Source of the DNA: Amborella trichopoda
Lineage: Eukaryota; Streptophyta; Magnoliopsida; Amborellales; Amborellaceae
Reading direction: 5' to 3'
Assembly: GCF_000471905.2 (NCBI RefSeq)
Contig: NW_006499912.1
Coordinates: forward strand, 675,781-739,780
Length of the DNA: 64,000 nt
Shown here: positions 12,096-22,200 of the stretch, piece after piece
Layout: each line of letters starts with the position of its first letter
Position numbering within the stretch: the first letter of the stretch is position 1
Made by a program: the position numbers and the translations under genes
The notes under the pieces: generated by a model
Seen by the model: only the letters and a program-made list of their open reading frames with translations
Database searches by the model: none
Told to the model about the DNA's origin: nothing

Positions 12096-12947
12096 AGTGA
12101 GACCATGAGGTAAGAGTGGAGGCCAACTTGTAGAGAGAGAGAATAAGCAAAACATAAAGTTGGTTGGGAGGTAAAGAGGGCATGTCAAACTTTAGATTGT
12201 GGAGAGAGAAAAAGAGAGTCATCCACACAAATGTTATGATGAGGTGAGACGATGTGAGGGTAAGAAAAGTGTGAAGGATGTTTCAAGTTGCTGCCGGTTG
12301 TTAGATGCAATCCAAAAACTCATGAATACGAGGGTCCCCATCCTCATCACCCAACAAAAAGTGGAGCCTTTCATGGTGGTAATCGTTCCATGAAAGATAC
12401 AATCTAGACAGAGGACACTCACAATAACCTAGATGAGGATGAGGTCCTCTTGCTTTCAAGATATTAAGGTTCTGTATCTTATTCTCCTATCAAGGAAAAG
12501 GTCCTAAATCTTCGTTTACAACCAAGATTTAGGGCACAATCGGACCAAATTAGTTGTCCGATCTGTCAGACTCCCGACGGGTGTCTTGGCTTCTATGGTC
12601 TAAGATTAAACACTAGGTTTGATAAAACATTGGTCAAAATTAATGTTTGATCGATTTTGGCTTTTTCAACTAGTCAATTTTAACCCGTTCAACTCGTTAA
12701 GGGCCATTTTGGATGTCAAATAAAAAAACCTTTACGTTAAAAAAAATCATAAGTTTCTTTATCCTTAATCAAGAAACATTGCCATCTTTTTTCTTTTTCT
12801 TTTTAATGGTAGACTGTTTGGATGACGTTAACATATTAAAAGCAAAGTCGCATTCTACCATTTCAAAATTCTCTTGCCAATCCAAAAGATTTTCCTATAT
12901 ATCTCGCAACAGTAAACAATTTGCTTCCATACCATAATCAAACATGC
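11441..12947. other. AT-rich intergenic DNA with an AAT microsatellite
   Basis: No gene was recognised. It contains the (AAT)n tract described separately. Open frames across that tract are low-complexity artefacts. Confidence 0.5.
12029..12093 (+). repeat. (AAT)n microsatellite
   Basis: About 18 uninterrupted AAT units, preceded by AAAAT units. Confidence 0.97.
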
Positions 12948-13534
12948 AACCCGAGGTTCTCCTTATTCATGAAGAGAAAAGGTTTCCCATAGGCGTGGTA
13001 TGAGAGAAAAAACTTGTCTTTTGTAGAAAGAGAAAGGGCATTGACCTTACAAAAATACCGCTTAGGGCTTCTATGGATGGGCCTTAAGCTTCTCTGGTTT
13101 TTTGCTACTCGAGCTTTTCATTATTCATGAATAGAAGGGCTTCCTATGGGTATGGTATGAGAGAAAAGATTTGCCTTTTGTATAGAGAGAGAAATTCCTT
13201 TTGTAGAGTGAGAAGGGTATTGGCTTTACAAATACGTCACCTAAGGCTGACATGGATAGGGTTTGAGTTTCTTTGGGGCATTGGCTTTACAAAAACCCCA
13301 CGTAGGGCCTCATATATAGGGCTTGAGCTTGTCTATATTTTTGCAGCCCGAGCTTCTCCTTGTCCATAAAGAGAAGGGGCTTCCCATGGGGGTGGTATGA
13401 GAGAAAAGGTTTCTCATTTTGTAGTATGAGAGAAAAGGCTCACATTTTGTAGAGAGAGAAAGGGTTTTGGCTTTACAAAGACCCCGTCTAGGGCTGGCAT
13501 GGATGGGGGCTTAAGCTTCTCTGGTTTTTTTAGA
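12948..13534 (+). repeat. Minisatellite, degenerate 157-240-bp units
   Basis: The anchor GGTATGAGAGAAAA recurs at about 12997, 13154 and 13394. Each is followed by a TTTGTAGA-GAGA-AAGGG...TTTACAAA block and a ...GGGCTTGAGCTTCTC block. A partial extra unit lies at about 13275-13345. Open frames here are repeat artefacts. Confidence 0.8.
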
Positions 13535-13558
13535 GAAAGAAAATGAAAATGCTATGTT

Positions 13559-13648
13559 AGAATAAATTTGAGGTTTGTGAGGTTTCACGAAGTTGTTGGG
13601 TAGAGTAGATTTGGGGTTTTTGAGATTTCACGGAGTTGTTGGGTTATG
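13559..13648 (+). repeat. About 45-bp tandem duplication
   Basis: Two copies of a TAGA...TTTGAGGTTT..GAGGTTTCACG-type unit, each ending GAGTTGTTGGGT.. or GAAGTTGTTGGGT. It abuts the minisatellite. Confidence 0.7.
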
Positions 13649-14560
13649 GGTTGAAGTTTGCACGGGGTGAGTGAGCTACACTTTTATCAAAAAATTTCAA
13701 GTCTGATTTGAATTTTTTTTTACGATAACTTTTGTCTTAACATTGCAGTATTTTTTATTTTAATCTGAAATTCTAACAAAATCTTGAGGTTGTCCAAGCG
13801 GTTCAAATTTGTTTCACAAGATTATGAATTACAATCCAAAAATATTGCAATTTTGGGTACATCCAAACGGACACTAAATGAAATTGGACAAATTTTTTAA
13901 TATAATTTTATATTTTCAAATATATTATATGTCAATTTTTCTTTTCTGTTTTTTCTTTTTTTTCGTTTTTTTGTCTAAAATCTAGTTCAATCAATTCAAC
14001 CAATGGTTAGACGCATTTTGACTACACAAAACCCCTCGTGTTCAACGGCATTGATTTGTACTGGAGCTCATCATAACAAAGAGTTATTGAGTATTTCTTC
14101 ACCGGCCAAAGCATTTATTTCTTGATATTAGAAGAATTCTTTCTCCCTTACCTCCACAAACAACTAAAATGCTCCTGGTCTTGCTTAGGGACCAACTAAA
14201 GTGTCATTGATCTTCTAAGCCATTCCGAAAGACGGATTTCCACATTTTCATGCACTATATTTACCGTTAAATGGTAAGGCTCTCCATTAAGTAGCCCTCA
14301 TGATGGTGACAAAATACTGGGATTAACACTGTGTGTACGTGCATGCGAACTGTGTATGTGTGTATGAGAGAGAGATAGTCCAAAGCATAAACACGGTTAG
14401 GGGGTTTACCATGTCATATTGGTTAAAAAGTAATCGATTTCTAGAAATAAAAATCACAGGTCCAAAATTTGTTCCCAACTCAAAAACGCCATCAAAGAGA
14501 ACATTGATTACATTACAAAAAAAAATGGTACAAGGACCTGATATTCTACCTATTGTTCCA
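13649..14560. other. No recognised feature
   Basis: T-rich and AT-rich DNA with no supported gene. It ends near the polyadenylation-like signal of the minus-strand exon at 14716-14925. Confidence 0.4.
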
Positions 14561-14572
14561 AGGAAATGAAAA

Positions 14573-14578
14573 TTTATT
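14573..14578 (-). promoter_or_regulatory. Candidate polyadenylation signal AATAAA
   Basis: AATAAA on the minus strand, about 138 bp downstream of the stop codon of the exon at 14716-14925. Confidence 0.4.
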
Positions 14579-14715
14579 AGAGTAAAAAATAAAAGGGAAA
14601 AAATTCTTTATGAAAATAACCGAAAGGCAACACTTCCACAAGTGGGATAAGTATATTAAGGACTCAGTTGGCTCTTTACCTGTCACCACCACTCCATTCA
14701 CGCATTGCCATTTCA

Positions 14716-14925
14716 TTATTCTTCCCTTACTTTCATCTTCTGCACAATCTCTAGAATCTTTGAACCGGTGAAGCGACCTCGCACGTATTTCATCTCCTCT
14801 GCTTGGATCTCTTTTACAGCACTTGGGTAGGGGTTTGGTGGTGGTTTCTTCCCTTGAAGGCGTGCTATTTGCTTCAGCCTTTTGTATGCTTCTTTCTTTG
14901 CTTTCTTTTCAGCCTTGTATTCCAT
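14716..14925 (-). CDS. Lysine-rich terminal exon of an unidentified gene
   Basis: The exon follows a good acceptor (pyrimidine-rich TTTCCTTTTTGCAG, then ATGGAA) and stays open for 69 codons to a TAA stop. The protein is basic at its start (EKKAKKEAYKRLKQIARLQG), has a proline patch (KKPPPNPYPSA), and ends in a charged helix (EEMKYVRGRF, then KILEIVQKMKVREE). Composition and the precise acceptor suggest real coding sequence, not a chance frame. No upstream exon was found between here and the 3' end of the hnRNP-type gene, so the gene may be a fragment, or the ATG may be the true start. The family was not recognised. Confidence 0.5.
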   Translation of the reverse strand: MEYKAEKKAKKEAYKRLKQIARLQGKKPPPNPYPSAVKEIQAEEMKYVRGRFTGSKILEIVQKMKVREE

Positions 14926-15768
14926 CTGCAAAAAGGAAATGGAGAACACACCTTACAAAGTAGTCAAGTCTTGAGCATTCATTCCTCTGAAGATGCCAAG
15001 TTCATATTAAATTCATGGAACCAATCAGGAAAACAAGAAGGCTTTAACATATTTCTCGACGATCCCATATGCTGAACTAAATATTATGTTGCTATATAAA
15101 CTCTTAACAAAATGCATTCCGTTCGACTCTGCTCTCCACGACCCATCCACCATGCCCAGATTGCTGATCAAGGCAGGACCTTGTTGGTTCGACGTGCTTT
15201 TTCACTGATATGTGCATCCAAGGAAGAAAGTTGGCCTGCTATACATGCAACTTCAAAGTGTGTAATATCATAGGCAATATGAGTTAACGAAAACATGGTC
15301 TCTCAAGGGATGGAGATGGTATGCAAGTTGCATCTCAAGATGGGAAAGCATTCACATCATTGCAAGGTCGCATAGTTCAAATGCGTGGTTGAGGTACATG
15401 TCTCTTCTCGATCTCTAGCAGTTTATTGAGGAGACCGAGCAGATTTATGCACTAGTCAAAAAAGACTTGGGGCACCTTGTTTTAGTGATTGAAGCCCATA
15501 AATCACTTTGCTGGAGTTTGAAGACCTTACCTACTAGCTTGCCGCCTATGAGGAATATACAATATTGTATAGACCTCATACTTGGGTCAAGCTTAATGAG
15601 CTCTACCGAGCATAATGAGCCTCAAGTGAATGAGTTGTTAGCAAAGGGGCTTATAAGGGTTACCATGAGTACGGTTGGCATGAGTCCATGTACAATACTA
15701 ACTTTGCTTACCCCTAAAAAAAGATGCATCATGGAGGATGTGTAAAGTAAGTAGGGCTATTAATAAAA

Positions 15769-16147
15769 AGAAAAAGTTTATATAGAGGCAAGGCTTTAAA
15801 CAATCAAATTAGAGCCTACCTCAAAATTTTCATTAAAAGAAGTTGTTTTGATGTCTAAATATCCTCAAATTGATCATCAAGATGCATGGACATGAAAAAA
15901 AAAAATGGATTTCAAGTTTTGGAAATAGTGCATCTTGTGACGCATTTTTTGTCCGTTAATTTTCAAGTTTTCATATATATGCTTGAACTACACTATTTTT
16001 AAATTTTTAAATTTTATAATTGGAAAGGAAAATATATTTTAAGACTATCACAAAGATTTTCAGTATTGAGATCATATTTCTCGATACCATTTGAAGGTGG
16101 GCTTTACTTTGATTGTTTAGAGCCTCAGCTCTATACAAACCGTGCCC
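15769..16147. mobile_element. Mutator-like MITE, copy M1
   Basis: A 379-bp element with long imperfect inverted ends. The left end is AAAAAGTTTATATAGAGGC. The right end is the complement of a GGTGCGGTTTGTATAGAGC-type terminus. The flanks TTAATAAAA (15760-15768) and TTAATAAAT (16148-16156) are a 9-bp target duplication with one mismatch. It interrupts the SRAINK motif of the gypsy RT. Confidence 0.88.
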
Positions 16148-16486
16148 TTAATAAATCACAGTTACATATTAGTTTCCTATTCCCCGATGATATGCTTCAT
16201 ATGTTAGCTAGGCTTCTATATTTTCAAAAATTGACTTGAGAAGTGGCTACTATCAAATTCCCGTATGCGAAGGAGCTGATGGAACAGCTTTTAAGACCAT
16301 GAGTGGTTTATATAAGTGGGTTGGATTAGCCTTTAGACATGTCAAATGCATCTAGCACATTCATGCACATAATGGCACAAGTACTATGACCTTTTATTGG
16401 CAAATTAGTAGTAGCTTTTTTTTATGATATACTTGTTACAGTGTAGATGTTAATGCCCATATTACCCATCTGCATTAGATACTGAC

Positions 16487-16640
16487 AATGCTAAGGGTTG
16501 AGGACAGTGCTAAGGGTTGAGAAGTAGTACATCGAAATAAAAAAAATTAACTTCTTGGCTAATAGTCTAGTGTTTTTGGGTTATGTTGTCTCTTTAAATG
16601 TGGTGGAGGTAGATCCTAAATGTGGTGGAGGTAGATCTTG
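16487..16640 (+). repeat. Two short tandem duplications in gypsy pol
   Basis: A 22-bp unit, AAATGTGGTGGAGGTAGATC-, occurs twice from 16596, with the second copy at 16618. Just upstream, CTAAGGGTTGAG is doubled near 16490-16522. Both disrupt the frame. Confidence 0.85.
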
Positions 16641-16745
16641 AGAAGGTGCATGCTATAGTGGAATGGTTGGTTTCAAAATTAGTAACAAAGGCGTGAGGTT
16701 TCAATGGATATGCTACCTTCTATAGGAGATTCATTCATGGTCCAT

Positions 16746-17514
16746 GTTGATGCCGACCCGATGGACTTGAGTTTCTCCAACCTTGGGAGAATGCCAATCA
16801 AATTCAAAAAATAACATGATCAGATTATATTTTTATTTCATTTATTTATATTTGTAGGGGCATGGCATGGTTTTCCTTATTATTGTTGGTTGAATTTAGG
16901 AACTTGAATTATGAGGTTAAAGGGTAATTCTATTTGATGGTATGGGTAGGATTGTAAAGTTTTTCCAATGTAATTGGATCGATTTAGTGTGTGATGTGGG
17001 CAGTTCCCTTATATATGGGACCCACGTAATTTAGAGAGAGGGGGAGCGAGAGATACGTCCGGGTATAGAGATTTTAATAGGTTTATTTTTACAAATATTT
17101 TATTATTTTTTTTCGAAAGAAAACCCATTTCTTTCAAAACCTCATCCATAGTTGTTTTTTTTGTTATTATTATTATTATTTATTAATTTATATATAATAG
17201 CATTTCGTTTTTTTTTTTCTTTTTTTTTTTTTTTACCTAAAATACCTTTCAAAAAAAAGTCAAAACAGTAAAAGTTATCATGATTCTTTCAAGACCGTGA
17301 TAGTCATGTGACTAGGTAAATCTATAAAAACCATGAAGATTGTTTAGTAACAAAACATCAAGCAACATAGGACCAAAATGGTAAAAGACTGAATGACACA
17401 TTCCTTGATGTGGTACCTCCACAAACGCCACTGCAACAGGCTTGTACTTTTTCTGATGATATACTGCTTGTACAAGCAATCTTTGCTATCATTACTTTAT
17501 GTGCTGGATTCCCA
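16746..17514. other. T-rich DNA without a recognised gene
   Basis: Contains T-runs near 17100-17240 and a short frame at 17393 with no homology that I recognise. Confidence 0.4.
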
Positions 17515-17523
17515 TTATAAAAT

Positions 17524-17894
17524 GGGAAAAGTTTATATAAGGATAGATGCCTCTCAAATATCTATTAGAAAAAGTAGTTTTAATATTAGAAAACTCTTTG
17601 ATATATATCTCGACATCAAGATATATGATTATGAAAAATAAAAAAAAATTAAATTTAAAAAATAGTGCATTTTACAACATATTATATACACTGTTTATTT
17701 TCAAGATTTTCATATGTTTATAGATCTATTTGATTTTAACTATTGTTTAAATTTAAAATTTTATAATTAGATATAAAAATAGATTTTGAAATAATCCTTA
17801 AAAACATTTTACATCAAAATTATACACCATGATAAAATTTACAGGTACACCTTACGTCTATACCTACATATGCATCGGTATGCAAACTGCACCT
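17524..17894. mobile_element. Mutator-like MITE, copy M5
   Basis: The left end is GGGAAAAGTTTATATAAGG and the right end is ..GCAAACTGCACCT, the complement of the GGTGCAGTTTGC terminus. The flanks are TTATAAAAT (17515-17523) and TTATAACAT (17895-17903), with 8 of 9 bases matching. Confidence 0.8.
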
Positions 17895-17979
17895 TTATAA
17901 CATTGACACATCATTCTTATTGGCATTTTTTAGCCAATTAACATATGCGCTAACTAGATTGGATTTTTTATTTTGGAAC

Positions 17980-18185
17980 AAACCGTGGTGAACCATGACA
18001 GTTCTTGCAATACCGTTGTAGACCATAGGTACTTTGATCATCACAGTACTGGAAGAACCACGATGGTTCACATGATTAGAATCGTGATGGTTCTACTAAA
18101 AACCCTCATGGTATCTTCAATACCATGATGGTTCATTGGCCTTATGCCCATCGCGGTACTAACAAAACCATGATGGTTCATATGG
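17980..18185 (+). repeat. Degenerate repeat of an ACCATGATGGTTCA motif
   Basis: The 14-bp motif ACC(A/G)(C/T)GATGGTTCA occurs at 18057-18070, 18081-18094 (variant), 18122-18135 and 18167-18180. A related inverted form lies near 17982. Spacing is about 25-45 bp. Confidence 0.75.
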
Positions 18186-18861
18186 TAAAAAAAAAAAAAA
18201 AGACATCACAATTCAAATTCTATTTGACCTATGATCATAAAATCACTTTCTTTCATGGCTCTATGATCACCACAATCTAGAAGAGCAACCGTGATGACCT
18301 TCACATCAGTGTCATAATCACATAGGGCATTTTAGAAAATTCATGAAACAAAAGACCATATTCGTTAAAACCTCCCCTATTTTTTTTATCTAGGGACTAG
18401 GACGATTTATTTGAAAGAAATAAATTGTGTTCTTCCCTTTTGGTTTTTGATAACCATTATTATTTATTATTTTTTTAAGTTACTAGTTGTTTGATTTACT
18501 CTAAGATTGAAAGAATGCTGGATTTAATTTTCAAGACTCCTTTCGCATCACCCTAACAAACTTTTTCACTTTGCTTTTGCAAAGAGCTCGAAAGCCCATC
18601 CTAAATGCCATCAGATAAGTAATGTATGATGAAGGATACAGCATACAACAAATCCTAGAAGCAAACAAGCTTTACAAGGACATCCAAGTTCAAGTACTTG
18701 CCAGTAAAAAGAGAAACAAATTCATTAGAGAACTTAGTTAACTTCTAAACTCAAAACTTCCAACACAGGACACTTGAAAAAGGAATAGAGATCGTATCCT
18801 CTTTAGAGATGCCACAGCACAACCGTTTCCTGCTACAAAATCCTGAATAAATCCTTGATGC
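18186..18861 (-). other. 3' flank and 3' UTR of the hnRNP-type gene
   Basis: No separate gene was seen. The 3' UTR must begin at 18861 on the minus strand. Its end is not certain, because no well-placed AATAAA was found within 300 bp of the stop. Confidence 0.4.
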
Positions 18862-19251
18862 CTATCTTCCATATGGATGGTACCGGTTGCTGGCACCACT
18901 ACCATAACCCCTGCTGCCTCCATAAACACCGAACCCACTCGGGCTGCCATAACCATCACCACTGTCTGCATAACCAGCACCACCATACATTCCACCACCA
19001 TATGCAGCCCCATACCCACTCCCATAACCACCGGCATAACCAACCCCTCCATAGCCCCCATATCCACCACCATAACCTCCACCTCCCCCGTAACCGCCAC
19101 TTACAAAGCCCCCCATCCTTCCCCCAGACCTGTAGCCCCCACCATAACCACCATATACACCTCCATAACCACCACCACCATAGCCACCTCTCATGTTATT
19201 CCCGCGCTCTGGGAGTGCAGGTTTTCTTGGCTCTGCCTTTTTTATCTCCAC
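18862..19251 (-). CDS. hnRNP-type gene, exon 6 (Gly/Tyr-rich C-terminus)
   Basis: It encodes VEIKKAEPRKP, then about 109 residues of GGYGG/GGGYG repeats, and ends in HPYGR before TAG (18864-18862). Opposite-strand His- and Thr-rich frames over this region are shadows of the Gly-rich codons. Confidence 0.92.
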   Translation of the reverse strand: MEIKKAEPRKPALPERGNNMRGGYGGGGYGGVYGGYGGGYRSGGRMGGFVSGGYGGGGGYGGGYGGYGGVGYAGGYGSGYGAAYGGGMYGGAGYADSGDGYGSPSGFGVYGGSRGYGSGASNRYHPYGR

Positions 19252-22200
19252 CTGCAAAAACCATCACAATCACATATCCAGACTCAAATCTCCTGAATCA
19301 GTGCATCAAAATTAATGGTAATTATGTGTATCCTCTAACTTCCTAGTAACAAGAGACCTATCAAATTCAAAAGGATAAAGAGGGTGAGCAAAAATATGGG
19401 AGATCAAGGTCCCAGAGAAAAAATGGGATGTGGGAAGAATTTCAGAAAAAGGAAAACGAAATGATATTGTAAGACTTTAAACTCAAAGATGACCAGAGAG
19501 AGGATGAGGGGTAAATGCATTATGTGAATGAGATTTTGGGTTGAAGGAAAGGAGAACAAAGAAAAGGACACAGAGGATTTCATAAACCCACCCAATGCAA
19601 AATATTAAAAAAAAAAAAACAAGTGCAGAAGAACTACTCTCTGTTTCTATAAAAGTTGGGTTTTATCGTCTCAAGTGTGTGTATGCCCATGTATTAAAAC
19701 TTCAACCAATTAATGCACCTTCTTTCCTCCGATCTCATGGACCTTTCCCTTAGAGATGATTTCATCAACAGTCTCATCATTCTTGAATGTGACGAAAGCA
19801 AATCCCCGTGAACGGCCAGTTCCATGATCCAGCATTATCTGGTGATCCACCACCTCACCATATGATGAGAAGTATTCCTTCAATTCATCTGCAAAGTTTG
19901 GCACATGAAGTTAGTGACAAAAGGACACAAGGAAAACAAGGGATTGATTACTACCATCAGTCAGAGATGTCGGAATCCCGCCAACAAAAATTTTCTTTGT
20001 TCTTGGCCCTTTAGTGGACATCTCACGAGGAACAGTCCTCTTTACTTCTACCTGAGATAAAGCAAGTACAACAAGTCAATCAAAGAAATATAATATAATA
20101 TTCTTCAAGAGAAAATGAAATTTCATAAATTAAAAAAAAAAGTGTTTACCCACCTCTCGCCCATCAATAACATGTTCATCCTCAAGCACCTTATCCAAGG
20201 TTGATGGATCAGCAAATGTTACGAATCCAAAGCCACGAGGTATACCCGTCTGCTTGTCTTTCATGATAACAGAATCAGTAATTGCCCCATATTTCTTGAA
20301 GTGCTTGGTAAAGGTATCTGGACAAATCAGCAAAGCAAAAGAATTAACTTAAAATGTGGAAAGAGATAGTATAACCTTGTTATCTATGACCAGGTGAAAA
20401 TTGATATCAAATCATATTTCAATATCTAAATTAGGAGAAGAAACATTAAACCAAGAAAAGGGAGACAACTGAATTAATTCCTAATAATGGAAGCCAAGTT
20501 CTTACTTCCACACCATAGAGAAACAACAAGAAACAATGCCCTCAACTTGTTTTGGAGAGAATATGTATACTAAGGCCGTGTTTGAAGAAAGGAAAAGGAA
20601 GAGGGGGCTGCCACGGCAACCTCTTACAGAAAAAGTGGAACACACACTACGTCTTCCACAAACGGGGCAAAATTAATAGGGGCGTGGAAGGCCATGCTTC
20701 CATATTGCAGCTTCCAGGCCTCCATCATAAACACCGAAGGTTGATTTTGGTGGAAGTTGGGTTTCCCACTCCCGAAAAGTTCTACCTATCAGACCCCCTG
20801 TCTGTCTGTTTAGAATCAAGTGCCCATTTTCACACTGACAACAGGAGGAAACCCTATAATAAAGCTCTCTTTTGTTTGGAGCACACATGGCATCCACTTT
20901 AAAAATATCCATTAGCCACTAATAGTACAGTATGAGAGACACCGATACTTGATTCATAGACTTCAGGGCCAGAAAATTTTTCTTATTCAAGGTAAATTGG
21001 TACAAAATAGTCCAACAACTGCTAGTACAAGAACTTCAAGGTGCCACAATGTGCATTAGGCAGAAGATTTAGAGTAAACTTTGGTCGAAGCATTCAACTT
21101 ATCCAACTACTTCAAGGCAACTACTTGGAGATAATAGCCTCGGTTTTTTGTCCATTTGTTTGATGCAAGTGCCCGACTTACTATAATTGAATAAAAATAG
21201 TCATCATCATCAAAACCCTTTCCCAACTATTTGGGGTCGGCTACATGAAACCTAATCTATCATTCTGCTCTATCAAGGGTCATAGCCTCAGTGAGGCCGT
21301 AAGTCACCATATCTTTTCTCACTACTTCCAACCATGTCCCTTTGGACCTATCCCTTGCTCTTTTCTAGCCTTCCACTTGAACCAACTTGCACCTCCTAAC
21401 AGATGTTATACTGGGTCTATATTGCACATGGCCAGCCTACCTAAGTCTACTTTCTTTCATCTAATCACCTATTGGAGCTACATTTAAATTCCACCAAACA
21501 TATTCATTTTCAATTCTATCCCTTCTTGTATTGTCATTCAGCCATCTCAACATCATAATCTCAGCTACATTCATCCTATGGGTATGTAATATGAAATAGA
21601 GCCAAAAGCAACACAAGAAACCTGACATAGGGTAACTTCAAGATCTATAACTCCACTAACTCCTGCATAAGACCAAGATGATAAACCCAACATGCACCTA
21701 TTAGTGATGGCTGTGGACCAGTATTAGCTACAGTAAATATTGGGGAATTAAGATTTAAGCTTGGCTTTTGCTTTTGTCCTAGTATCCAGTCTTTGTGCAA
21801 CTGACAGCAACTTTTGATATTTTATTGATTGGCTACAAGCTTTTGTGCCCCTTGCATACACATATACAACTGCCTGCATACATACATAGACAAATGCAGT
21901 GAACAAGGACAAAAAATCACCATTTTCCAGCCTCAAAAACTACATTTTAATATTCTTTTAAAGAACGAAAAAAATTTCGATCTTTTCAATTTCTTGCAAA
22001 ATCAAAAGTAATAGATCTGATACTTTTTGAGACTTGAAGGTCGCAAAACAAGTCTTTCAGCAACCAAAGGGCACCGATATGAGCCATGTTCGACTAGGTT
22101 TTAAAGGTTAGTGTATTTCATTTCTTAATTAATTGTAAACATTTTTTGTTTATTCTGGTTATTGTTTTTGTGTTTTTGTTTCCAAACAGATTTTTGGATT

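Larger units (their letters stand above)
15170..16745 (+). pseudogene. Ty3/gypsy protease-reverse transcriptase relic
   Basis: The signals follow gypsy pol order. A degraded protease segment lies at about 15255-15420 (..CNIIGN.. for the usual CD.IIDGGS, then KVA.FK..VEVHVS). The RT lead-in is LPPMRNIQYCIDLI (about 15540-15580), then ELLAKGLIR and MSPCTILTLLTPKK (to about 15722). After a MITE insertion come LFPDDMLHML, KIDLRSGYYQIPV-like sequence (about 16240), FIGKLVVAFFYDILV (the degenerate DD box, about 16395-16435) and EKVHAIVEWLV...FYRRFI (about 16640-16735). Many stops show that it is dead. Confidence 0.85.

Noticed and set aside
11976-12228. Poly-Leu and poly-Ile frames on the minus strand
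   Set aside because: Translation of the (AAT)n microsatellite.
12948-13534. CRISPR-like array
   Set aside because: Units vary in length, spacers are not unique, and the DNA is plant nuclear. It is a minisatellite.
18738-19346. Long His-, Thr- and Met/Val-rich frames over the hnRNP C-terminus
   Set aside because: They are shadows of the GGN-rich glycine codons of exon 6. The minus frame with splice borders explains them.
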